NCBI GenBank assembly: GCA_033725935.1
Contig: MU867073.1
Span: forward strand, 558,001-622,000
Length of the DNA: 64,000 bases
Reading direction: 5' to 3'
Source: Cladorrhinum sp. PSN259
Taxonomy: Eukaryota > Ascomycota > Sordariomycetes > Sordariales > Podosporaceae
Shown here: positions 9,903-20,300 of the stretch, piece after piece
How positions within the stretch are numbered: the first letter of the stretch is position 1
Layout of the letters: every line of letters begins with the position of its first letter
Notes under the pieces: model-generated
Databases searched by the model: none
What the model was told of the DNA's origin: nothing
Seen by the model: only the letters and a program-made list of their open reading frames with translations
Program-made: the position numbers and the translations under genes

Positions 9903-12900
9903 CTAAACATCTCGTGAGAAGCCAATAGTGAGAACTTGTCCCGATAAATAGCCGATAGACATTATCCGCCCTTGGATGGTGTAGCAGCCCGGGCGGTATT
10001 CTGGTGGTAACCATAGTACATTCTTGCTATTGCAAGTAATCCACGACTTATCCTGCCCTAAGATATACCCATACTTCACTAAATTATCCGGCTGAAATAC
10101 GCTTTCCGCTAAATCCAGTAAGGAGGCGACTGACCGAACCCAATCGCTAAGGCCTTCTAACGTCTGTAAACACTGCCCCGATACGGGATCCCAGATCTTA
10201 ACCGTATTATCGTTAAAGCCTGAGGCGAGCCGCTGGCTATCCGGCGAGAAGGCGACTGACCGAACCCAATGGCTATAGCCTTCTAACGTCTGTAAACATT
10301 TTCCCGATACGGGATCCCAGATCTTAACCGTTTTATCGCTAGAGCCTGAGGCGAGCCGCTGGCCATCCGGCGAAAAGGCGACTGACCAAACCCAATGGCT
10401 ATGGCCTTCTAACGTCTGTAAACATTGCCCCGATACGGGATCCCAAATCTTGACCGTTTTATCGTTAGAGCTTGAGGCGAGCCGCTGGCTATCCGGCGAA
10501 AAGGTAACTAATAGAACCATATCGCTATGGCTTTCTAACGTCTGTAAATACTGCCCCAATACGATATCCCAGATCTTAACCGTTTTATCGTTAGAGCCTG
10601 AGGCGAGCCGCTGGCTATCCGGCGAGAAGGCAACTGACAGAACCGAATCGCTATGGCCTTTTAACGTCTGTAAACATTTTCCCGATACGGGATCCCAGAT
10701 CTTGACCGTTTTATCGTCAGAGCCTGAGGCGAGCCGTTGGCCATCCGGCGAAAAGGCAACTGATAGAACCGAATTATTATGGCCTTCTAACGTCTGTAAA
10801 TACTGCCCCGATACGATATCCCAGATCTTAACCGTATTATCGTTAGAGCCTGAGGCGAGCCGCTGGCTATCCGGCGAAAAGGCAACTGACAGAACCCAAT
10901 CGCTATGGCCTTTTAACGTCTGTAAACATTTCCCTAATACGGGATCCCAAATCTTGACCGTTTCATCGTTAGAGCCTGAGGCGAGCCGCTGGCTATCCGG
11001 CGAAAAAGCGACTGACTGAACCCAATCGCTATGGCCTTCTAACGTCTGTAAATACTGCCCCGATACGATATCCCAGATCTTAACCGTTTTATCGTTAGAG
11101 CTTGAGGCGAGCCGCTGGCTATCCGGCGAAAAGGCAACTGACCGAACCGAATCGCTATGGCCTTCTAACGTCTGTAAACATTGCCCCGATACGGGATCCC
11201 AGATCTTAACCGTTTTATCGCCAGAGCCTGAGGCAAGCCGCTGGCCATCCGGTGAAAAGGTGACTGACCGAACCCAATATCTACGGCCTTCTAACGTCTG
11301 TAAACATTGCCCCGATGCGGGATCCCAGATCTTGACCGTTTTATCGTCAGAGCCCGAGGCGAGCCGCTGGCCATCCGGCGAGAAGGCGACTGAAAAAACC
11401 CAATCGCTATGGCCTTCTAACGTCTGTAGGCATGCATTCCAATCCGCTTCTACAACCGGCTTAATACTAATCCAGTCAGGTTCATCTGCCCTGAAATTTC
11501 TCTTTACCAAACTACCAGTTGGTGCAAATATAAGTGCTGACGTGTACGCTTGAAGAGGGGCCTGCTCTATTATCCATCTGTAGGATAAAGAAAACCGGTG
11601 TGCATCTCGTACAAGTGTCAATAGCTGCCCTTGATTAGCGTGGCCCTATATCTCTGTTAGTATGTTTTTTCCCCTGGTGTTTTGTGGGTTTATACTTACT
11701 AGTAGGCCATTAAGCTGTCCTATAGCGATGACGCCTTCCGATATAGCCCGGAGTAGACTGAGAGCCTCGAGCCAGTAAAGGTACTTCGTCTTGAGGAATG
11801 TATAAACGGCACCACCGTCTTGTAGAAAAGTGTCCAGGTATGCGTTTGTGTCCGAAAATAACTCAGAAAGGTGGGTAATCCAGTAAACACACGAGTACCG
11901 CACCGTCGCAAGAGGGTCCGGTTTTGGCACGCGGACTTGGTCGATAGATAATCCTGGAGCGCCTAAGCTGTATATATCGCGCCGCAGCCTCCCGGACATG
12001 AGCTCCAGCGATCGATTTAATATGTTGTGGTGAGCCATTGCCTTGCCACGAGGGAAAAGCAAAGTGGAGGCTTGCGTGCCAAAGTAGTCCTTGGCCGATT
12101 GATGAACGAGGTAGATCCGATCGTCTCTGACTGTGAGGAGTGAGCCGCACTTGGCCACGATCTTCCTAACATTCTCCGTCGATTTTGCAATCTGTTCCGG
12201 CAATCCAGATAGCTCGCCTACTTCGGCCAAGTGAAGTGGGCGGTATGTGACCATTACTGTCGAAAGTATACATCGGCAGAAATCTGCGTCCCATCTATTC
12301 CGCCCAATCTCCTCGAGCATATGTTTATACATGTCATTCAGGCCGCGCGGTGCTTCTTTGACAATTGGCAAAACGTGCCAGCTCTCAACCTCATCCTTGC
12401 CCAGCTCTTGCAGGACGAGAGAAGCCCAAAGGATGGTGCCGCCTGCCTTTTCGCGCAGGATATTCCGCACTTGATCCTTCGACGGGAGGTCGCCCCAACG
12501 GGATGCAAGATTGGATAACTTATTGTCGATATACCCATTGATATCGCTAGATACCTGCTCCGTGTTTGCTTTCAGGCCAAGACTAAATTCCGTAAGCCCA
12601 TGACCAGATCGAAGCGTCCGCTTGATTTGTGACCATTCCCGGCTAGATATGAGCCACTTTACATGTTCCGAAGAGGTGCCGAGGACGAGGTCCAAGAGCT
12701 TGGGCAGGTCGGTAACACATTCGTCAAGGGCGTCAACGACCAGGTATGTGATCTTCAGATTCGGATTTTGCAGCATTTCGCGAAAAACTTTAGACAGGAC
12801 GATCCATGCCGTTGCGTCGTTGGAGAAAGACATATCCTCTGGCAGGTGCGAGACGAGACGGGGTTGCTGGTGGACAAGCAGGTACATTAGCCCTCGCAGC

Positions 12901-13937
12901 ACTGCTGTTGCGTTATTGATCTGCGAGTCGGTAGCCTGGCAGAAGAAGTACACCAGGTTGTGAGAGTGCCCGCTAGCGATGATAGTCTGCTCCAGCTCGT
13001 TGATGATGCCGCATAGGAGCATTGTCTTGCCTTTGCCCGGATCTCCTCGGATCCAGAGCATCCGGCTTTCCTGTAGTTGCCGCCAATTGTCCAGGTTAAG
13101 GCTCTCGAAAGTCGAGCGGTAAGCGTCATGTACTAGGCCACCCTTTGCTGCTTCGATGCGCTCCTTCTCAAGGCGTGGGTTAACGGAGCGCAGGTATGCG
13201 AGACGGTGGTAATCCTTGGCAATCTTCTTTCGCAGCCGGGCAAACGCCCCTACCGCTCCTTCACCGTAGAGAAGCGGCATATGCACGTCAAAAATGCCGA
13301 ATAAAGAGTACGCCTTATCTTCTTCGTGTGTCGTGTTGCGCTTTTTGGCCCACGCCATTCGTTCCTCGATGTCGAAATCGGAGAGTATGCCGCCCTGGAG
13401 AGCTCGGAAGGGGATCCCGGTTATGTTGTGAATCTGCTGTTCTAAAGACTTCTTGTCTCCTAGGTGCTTGCCCTCTGCGGAGAAGAACTCTACCATGGTT
13501 GGAGCGATGAGTTCTTGAAGGGTCCAACCACGTGTGAACCATCTGCTCGCTTGAAAAGCCGCTTCCCAGGTAGATTTGTCATCAGGGGAACAGGTCGAGA
13601 CGTCTGATAAATAGACATAACATCTGGCTGCGCCGCTATACCAACGAAACATGGAGTTGAGAGCATTCTGAAGCTCAGCGGCGCTGGATTTGTCGATACA
13701 GCAAGTGTCAATCCAGAAATATTCGAGCTCGTCACGCTTGGCTTGATCTCCGCAGAACTGAAGCTTGGCGTAGCCTGCTTTATTCTTGGCCGCACCATCT
13801 TCTAGGTCTTTGAAGAGCACTTCTTCACCTTCCTTCCATGTATGTGAGAGGATCGCGTAAGGCGGGGGGTTCGCATCGTTCGAGAGAGGCTCCGTCAGGC
13901 GGAACCCGCCGGTATCGTCGCGTTGCAGCAGTCGCAT
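9903..13937 (-). CDS. HNWD-type NLR: HET-NACHT-WD40 receptor
   Basis: Model: exon 1 13937-11700, intron 11699-11646 (54 bp; GTAAGT, TACTAAC branch, ATAG), exon 2 11645-9903, giving 1326 residues with no frameshift or internal stop. Residues ~25-230 are a HET domain (YAILSHTW, FWIDTCCIDK, RGWTLQEL, PLLYGEG). The NACHT domain starts with P-loop GDPGKGKTM (298-306), Walker B is YLVVDALDEC (~398-407), and a WISSRE-like sensor region follows (seen as LISSREW). The linker PLQAYTSALIFAPTGSL and EADWNACLQTLEG, plus the tail LPPEYRPGCYTIQG, are typical of the family. Residues 818-1237 are ten 42-residue WD40 repeats, then one broken repeat. Family knowledge (Podospora het-e, het-d, het-r): the WD40 propeller detects non-self or modified self, NACHT oligomerises, and HET triggers cell death. 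The specificity and any partner are unknown. All key motifs look intact, so an active allele is plausible. Confidence 0.93.
10173..11432 (-). repeat. Ten tandem 126-bp WD40-coding units
   Basis: Ten in-register 126-bp units encode residues 818-1237 of the HNWD protein; a degenerate eleventh follows towards 10100. Most of each unit is invariant. Variation is concentrated at repeat positions 1, 6, 8-11, 13, 21, 29, 31 and 38-42. In six units (3, 4, 5, 7, 8, 10) Ser21 and Asn29 occur together; the other four have Gly21 with Asp, Gly or Ser at 29. Units 3, 5 and 7 carry Ile38 and each is followed by a unit starting with Tyr instead of Cys (4, 6, 8), giving a 252-bp dimer pattern. Near-identity indicates concerted evolution, as described for HNWD genes. 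Confidence 0.93.
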
Positions 13938-13972
13938 TGCATAAGCCCGCTAGGCTTAGCCCTCTCGGTAGC

Positions 13973-13980
13973 TATTTATA
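13973..13980 (-). promoter_or_regulatory. TATA-like box upstream of the HNWD gene
   Basis: On the minus strand the sequence reads TATAAATA, 36-43 bases before the ATG at 13937. Position and sequence suit a core promoter element with a short leader. Confidence 0.4.
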
Positions 13981-14370
13981 CGAGTGTTCGGTGGTAGAGA
14001 AAGGCGAGCAGGCGCACGAGCGGACGGCGGATGTTGGCAGGGCTGGAAGCACAGTAAATCAGCAGGTGAAACTCGGATAGCTGCTAGGCAGACGAGGACT
14101 ACCTACCGCAAGTAGTTTTCGAAATTCGTAGCGTGAATCTCGGTCGTTCTGATTGAGGGCGTCGAAGGTGGTTGCTGTTTTTGTCGTCGTCAAAGGCCTT
14201 CGCCCAACCCCGCAGGTATTTTATCTGCATTGGCGCCTGGCCGCCAGGCGCCAGGCGGCAATCGCGCATAATTCGAGGCATCTTCATTGGTGGTGTAACG
14301 CTGTCTGTGTATTAGAATCATGTCCCTCTAAAGCATAGACAGGCGCTTCTATCCGCGAGGCATGCTGAGA

Positions 14371-14505
14371 GTGTTGGTGATAATAATGGTGATGATAATG
14401 GTGGTGCTGATGGTGATGGTGGCGCTGATGGTGATGGTGGCGCTGCTGTGGTAATGCTGTTGCCGGTGTTGTTATTGTTGTTGTTTTCGTTGATGATGAT
14501 TACGA
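14371..14505 (+). repeat. Trinucleotide-rich microsatellite tract
   Basis: Degenerate GGT/GAT/GCT triplets, including the 18-bp unit gctgatggtgatggtggc twice in tandem, then GTT/TTG triplets. It lies ~430-570 bp upstream of the HNWD ATG and probably varies in length between strains. Confidence 0.75.
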
Positions 14506-15588
14506 TGTTGGACGAAAACGAACAAGGTCCTCAGTTGATCAAAATGGGAAAGGAATTAACGCAACAACTAGAAAGTAGTTCTTGAGAAACTTCGGATTTT
14601 GAGCGTTGAGATGAACAGAAACAAAAGCAAAAGAAATTGAAAGCGGCCAGACCACCCAGAACATGTACTGGAGATCGGGGAGTTAAACCCGGAAACTGCC
14701 TCATGGGCTTGAACACTGCAGCCCGCCAAGATAACACATGACGAATACCTCTTGATAAGAAACGACAGAAACACCTTCTCTTGCTTTCAAAAGTCACAGA
14801 GTTTGATAAATAGCGATACTTTCCACAACTTGATGACCTGGGACTCCACCGAGCTCCCTGGAAGCAGAAACGGCAGGCTTGACCTCAGTCCCCGTAGCAA
14901 GCACTCGCTGGGGACTGTCTATCACCAACCGCACCCAAGGAACAGCAATCTTGGGACTCCCAGATTCATTCCATCTCTGTCTCAAATTTCTCCAACTTGT
15001 TGGACCTTGTGTCTGTTATTTTCACAAAAACAAATCAATTTTGGCGCAATCCAAACACGTTCCTTTCTATGTAGTCCGTCATGTCCACATTCCATCAGCA
15101 TCTTCCAAAATCCTTGGTGAAAAACGCCTAAAGCCACATCCATTAAACCAAAAACGCGTCGACGACTCCGTATCCAAGACAAATCCAGTCTCTGTCCGGT
15201 TCCTATCAACAGCGCTGAATTCAAACAGACAAGTGGAAGTGGCAGTCATTTAGATCGGGACCCACATATTTTTGAGTCAGCTATAGAAGCACACAATGTA
15301 AACTTTCAGAATTTGAGGTACCTGAGACCCGTTTTGACTTTCTTTTAGAAGTTGTCGACATAATAATTTTGTACAGACACAGCGAAGACCGCGCATAAAT
15401 CTGTCAAGGTGGAAGATAAGATGAACACCAAGGTTCACCAGTACCAAACAAAATTAAACTTTCGAGCAAAATCAAACTTTGAAGCATGGGTCAGAGTATA
15501 AAATTGCGGGTGTCATAATCCCCACCACCAGACAAGGCTGTGAATGGACCATGTAAGCCATATGCAGGAGACAAGTCATTCAACGTAC

Positions 15589-15654
15589 TCGGCCGGCAGG
15601 GAGAGAATCTAAGAGATCAAGCTCGAAAAATATAATCTGATACTAGCCCCGGTC
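15589..15654 (-). pseudogene. Relic fragment, copy 1 of a diverged duplicated peptide
   Basis: On the minus strand this encodes DDRG, a stop codon, then a block containing FELDLLDSLPAG. The block aligns with DDAGCLSGDIFELDLLDSLP from 16354-16420, also minus strand. The nucleotide core ggagagaatc.aagagatcaag.tcgaaaa is shared, with C/T differences. It looks like two decayed copies of the same coding fragment; the parent gene was not recognised. Confidence 0.4.
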
Positions 15655-16353
15655 ATCTTTGGCAGTCAATAAAAGGCTAGATAACTCTATTAGCGGTCCC
15701 TCGAGAAAATGGCATCTTAGTACACCACCAGGAAAGATATGAAAATTGGGCCGGGAAACGACAACGTTGGCCCGCGTTATTCAAACGCTCGGGTCTTGAT
15801 ACAGTTTGGTTTTATCTATCTACAATCTCGCCCCCGGCAGCTCCCGTAAAAGCCCACTGGCGCATGAAATTTCAACACGCACCTTGTTGAACTTGGCTGA
15901 TACACAGTAGATCTCACCTGCTGGGGAGCCTTGTTAGCCCAAACCTGAACACCACAGAGTTCCCCTACGGCGAAGCTAGAGCATGGTCAATGCTCCTGCC
16001 GTAAGCCACTGCCAGGACCGGAAGAACCCACTCCCGCCACCACCATTGATGGTGCCCTACAGTATCATGGTATTCCACAGTACCAAGGTCGTAGAGGAGC
16101 GGGCTCTAGGCTCAGAGGCTCGGAACACCCTCTGGAATGCCCCCGGAGAGAAAGCCCCGGAGCCGTGGTGCACACGTGCAGTACGACACCATGGGGGGAA
16201 CAGTCTGAAGTTGAGGGTAGAAAGTTTATACAGGCAGTCCTTCAGGCCTCTCTCTCCAGGAGAGAGAGGGGCATCGAATAATGCACTCTTTTCCACCATG
16301 TTCTTGGCCCCTACAAACCCACAGGAATCTGTAAATCTATACTTTTCAAAGTG

Positions 16354-16420
16354 GTCGGCCGGGAGAGAATCCAAGAGATCAAGTTCGAAAATATCACCAG
16401 ACAGACAGCCCGCGTCATCA
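16354..16420 (-). pseudogene. Relic fragment, copy 2 of a diverged duplicated peptide
   Basis: Partner of 15589-15654, about 765 bp away in the same orientation. This copy is open over the shared block (IFELDLLDSLPADHF) and lies in a 162-residue minus-strand ORF (16545-16057) without known motifs. A real small gene cannot be excluded, but decay of the sister copy argues for a relic. Confidence 0.35.
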
Positions 16421-17360
16421 TTTAATTTAATTAGCACTTGCGAAGGACGGAAACGCATCAGACAGTATTTTTCAGTAACCCGCCTCCGTTTGGTTGGCCT
16501 TTGCAACCAACAATCCAACCAGCCATCCTCCTCACACCACACCATTCTGGCTCATTTTGTTATAGGTTATTTTTCCCAACCGCCACTCGGACCCATCGTG
16601 CCTGGCAGCCCATCCCGAACCGTGAAACACACACTGCAGTTAATTACTGCTAGAGAGCTCAAGTGGCAATCCTTGTCATCCGTTTCCATGGTCTGTTGTT
16701 TTTATTCATTTGGTTGCCCCTTTTTTCGGTACTTGGGACCCTGGAAATAAAACTGCGTTCCCAAATTTTTTTGTCAGGTTTACTTGCTCTGCAAGTAAAA
16801 AAAAAAAAAAAAAAAAAAAAAGGATCATCTATTCACCCTGCTATGAAATGTAGCATATATAGTGATAACTTTGGGTTTTGGTGGCGCTACATACTTTATT
16901 CTTTGAACCTTTTGTTTACGTACCTATTCCGAACAACAATTGAAATAATATTTCTGCTTCTTCCTCTTCTTCTGAAAAAACACTGGCACCAACTCACTTT
17001 TCTTTAAATGCCACTTTCGCTGCCATGGCCATTCTTTGCCTTTACTAAAATAAATACTAAAAACGCTGGTATCAAGTCTCTAATGCTCCTATTCCCCTGC
17101 ATCCATCCATCCGGTACCGATAAACAACCCCTCCCCCCCAAATGCATTGTGTGCTGTGTGTAAAAGGTACCAGTCTAGGCCTGCCAACCCATTTGCCCAT
17201 TTCATGCCCTTCTTTCGGTCTGAACAAAAGAAAAGTAAAGAATAATCTTCAAGTTTACTTGAAAACAAAAGAAAAAAAGAATGGCCAGTATGGCATGTTA
17301 CATCTCTTGGAACCCCCCTTCTTTCCCCTTTCTTTCCCCTTTCATGTACCTGATATTTTA

Positions 17361-20300
17361 TCACGCCGCGATCCCCCCACTCCCGACATCATCACCTCCA
17401 ATAACCACAGGTCCCAACAATGGACTATTAGCACTCAAACTTCTCACACTACCACCACCACCACCACCACCAGGACTCAACAAACTAGTAGGCGTAGCAG
17501 CACCGCTCGCAACCTCCTCACTGACAACAGCAGGCGCAACCACACTCTTCACCCCTGCTCCTCCTACCCCTCTATTCTCTTCCTGTTTCCTTCTCACCTC
17601 CTGGTAAACCCTCAACCTCTCCTCCCTAGCCCTCACAAGCTCCCTCTCCCCCTCGATCGCCTTCTCCCTCCTAACCTCAATCTCCTCCTTCCTGACGAGC
17701 CTCCTCAGCCCCTCGCTCGCCTGAATCAGCCCATCAATGCTGATCGCGTGATTGGTCATCTGGTGATTTATATAGGTGTACACGCTCGCGGGACTGGTGC
17801 ACGCAAGCAGTTGGCTCTCATTCAGCTTCAAAAGCGCCAAAGCGACCTGAAACAAAAAAGCACCGCCGTCGTGCGGGGTGCAGAGCACCACGTCCCAGAC
17901 CCGAAACAGCGCTTCTGCGCTGAGGCAGTCCGTAAACACTGAAAGAAACCACTGAAAGGTCATTGTCTCCAAGTCGATCGACAACTCCTCGAAGTGAGCG
18001 GACAGTTTCGGCAAGATGTCAGAGACGAACTGTCTGAGCACTTGCTGGTCCGCTCGCGACGCCAGGAGGGAGTGATCAAAGTACCCCGACGGCAGGATGT
18101 GTTCGACCAGCGTGACCAAGAGCCAAAACGCATCTTCGGATGAGGGCGTTATGAGCAGCAGGTTGGCGACGACGAGATTCATCCCCTGACAGTATCCGAC
18201 CTCGGGATTCCTTCGCGAGTAAGCCAGCAAGACTTCGTTCAACTTTGCAACACCAGGTCCCTTCCGGAAGAAGATGTTATCGGTCAGAGTCCTCGTTATA
18301 TCCGCCTTGATCTGCGCGACAACCTGTTGGTCGTCCTGGTCCTCTGGCCGACTGACCAAATCTTCGTAGTATCCAGGTATGCGATGTGCTTTGGCGCCCG
18401 AACACTCTGACCAGATTTTGGAGCGGTATGAGACGGGGATGCCGCCGAGAATCAGGGATCGAAATTCCATTGCTTTTGCGCGGCCGACTTTTCCTTGCAA
18501 TCCCAAACTGGCGACACCGATGAGCTCACCATCGCCAAGCCTAGTTTCAGGCATCACAGCTGTGGCGCGTTGGAATCTTGATTCGGCGGCGGCGGCTGCC
18601 GCAGCAGCAGCAGCCTCTCCATCTCGTTTTCTTTCCGCCCGGACCTTTCGCAGGAACTCGTTCCATCGTACTGTCTTTTCTCGCTGGAGTGTATCATGTA
18701 GTTGGTTCAGGTTCTCGAGAAGTAAACGAACAGGCTCGGCATCCTCTTTAGGTGGGGCTACTAAAGATGGTTCACTTTCTGAGGCAGGTGTCGGACACTC
18801 GTTCTCAATGTCAATAGAGGCAAGAGTCGCAGGCGCAGGCGTAGCAGATGGAACAAAGCCTCTCTCCTCCGACATGATGCTGGGAGAATGACTTGGTGAT
18901 TTGGGAACCTCCCCTCCCTCCATAACCTCGAACGCCTGAGCGCTGATCAGTGGAGTGTGGGAGAGAAGCTCAGTAGGGAAGGTCGCAATCTTCAGGTAGT
19001 CCTGCCACCTCTTGGGTTTGGCATCTTCCCGGAGCTCTTCTGATGAACCAGGAGAGCCCGGCCTTCCCTCGCTGATGATACTAGCACTATCTTCCAAGGC
19101 TACCGGCGACATCGCGCTTCGGCCATTGCTGAGCATCTCGGTAAGACTGCCCTTCTTGGCGTGGCCTGCCATCCTTGCTGCCTCGCGTTGCCGCTTTTTC
19201 CGTCGCTGGTCATAGATAAACCCAAAGCGATCCGTAAGAAACTCGGAACCGACGTAATTGTTGTAGATGTGTGTTAATGTAGGTGGCTGGGCCTCGGGAG
19301 GCAGGATGGTATCCATCTCAACAGGCCCATAACTCTGATGTCGCAACATTGATACCTTCCCAGGACTATCTCCCATTGTATCCCAGCGCTCTTGGGGCGG
19401 CGCGCGAGCAGGCATGTCCACGGGTCGGATAGAACCACCAGTGGTTCGTCGCATCGCCATCAAGGCTTTCGGTCCAACCTGAGCAGAAACAACCCGAGCA
19501 GAACCTGTCGTCTTTGTACTAGAGGTGGACGCCGTCCTCAGGGAACCACCTGCTTGTGCGCTGCTTGCGCGCCCGCGAATTTCTCCTTCGCGCGTCGCAC
19601 TGCCTCCTGCCACTAAGCGGAGAGCCAAACTTGCCAACGAGGGCTTCCTTGGAGAATGCTTCGAGTTCACACTAGAAGCCCTGCTAGAGCTCGGTACGGA
19701 ACCTGTCTCTGGTGGGTTGAACAAATCTTCACCCAACGTCGATCGTCGTTCCGCAGCTGGCGCCGTTTTCACAACAGTAGGTAATGTTTGTGCTCCTCTG
19801 TTACTTGCCTCTCCGCTTCTGCTGCTTGGTCGACTTTGCTTTTTTCCTGTGCCTCCCCACAAGTAGTCCTTCCAACCCCGAGCTGTCCCGCCTCGAACAG
19901 TCTCACCCTCGACATTCAACCGTGAGACAGTGCCCGCCCTGATGGTGGCGTCACTAAAACTTTTGCCGTGTCTGACATCGGCCGTCATCGCATCCGACAT
20001 GAGATCCAGCATCTCCTCACTTGACGTCTTCTTAGCTGTGCCGTTCGCCCTGGCCTCTTGCTCCATTGCGCGCAGCCGTGTCTCCAAATCCAGATTGGAG
20101 AGACCGCATTCCAGCACAATTTTTCGGAGCGCCCTTTCCCGTTCGTCGGCTTTGCGACGCAACATTGCTACTTGGGCATCTCGTTGAGCCAAATCCTCGG
20201 CAATTTGACGCACCAGGTTGACCGCTCCGTGTCGCGCAATGAGGCGCTGAATGTGTTCGTCGTCGGCATGATGCAAGGCGCCGGGTATCTTGCGCGTGGC

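Larger units (their letters stand above)
13938..17360. other. Intergenic, low-complexity and relic sequence
   Basis: About 3.4 kb between the HNWD gene start and the TBC gene 3' end; both are on the minus strand. It holds an 11-bp-arm palindrome (14231-14253), a trinucleotide-rich tract (14371-14505), a pair of diverged direct repeats (15589-15654 and 16354-16420), a second palindrome (16247-16269) and a long A run (~16798-16821). A 255-residue plus-strand ORF (15983-16750) and an antisense 162-residue ORF (16057-16545) overlap here, but neither has recognisable domains or a convincing composition. Confidence 0.5.

Noticed and set aside
10450..11019. Plus-strand ORF of 189 residues with internal repeats (SRWLSGEKATDRT)
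   Set aside because: It is the antisense shadow of the 126-bp WD40-coding units; its repetitiveness comes entirely from the minus-strand gene.
10173..11432. Regular tandem array resembling a CRISPR at first glance
   Set aside because: Units are contiguous, in frame, 126 bp and encode WD40 repeats; there are no spacers, and the host is eukaryotic.
15983..16750. 255-residue plus-strand ORF as a gene
   Set aside because: No domain, overlapping antisense ORF, and it lies in a region with relic duplications; composition looks random.
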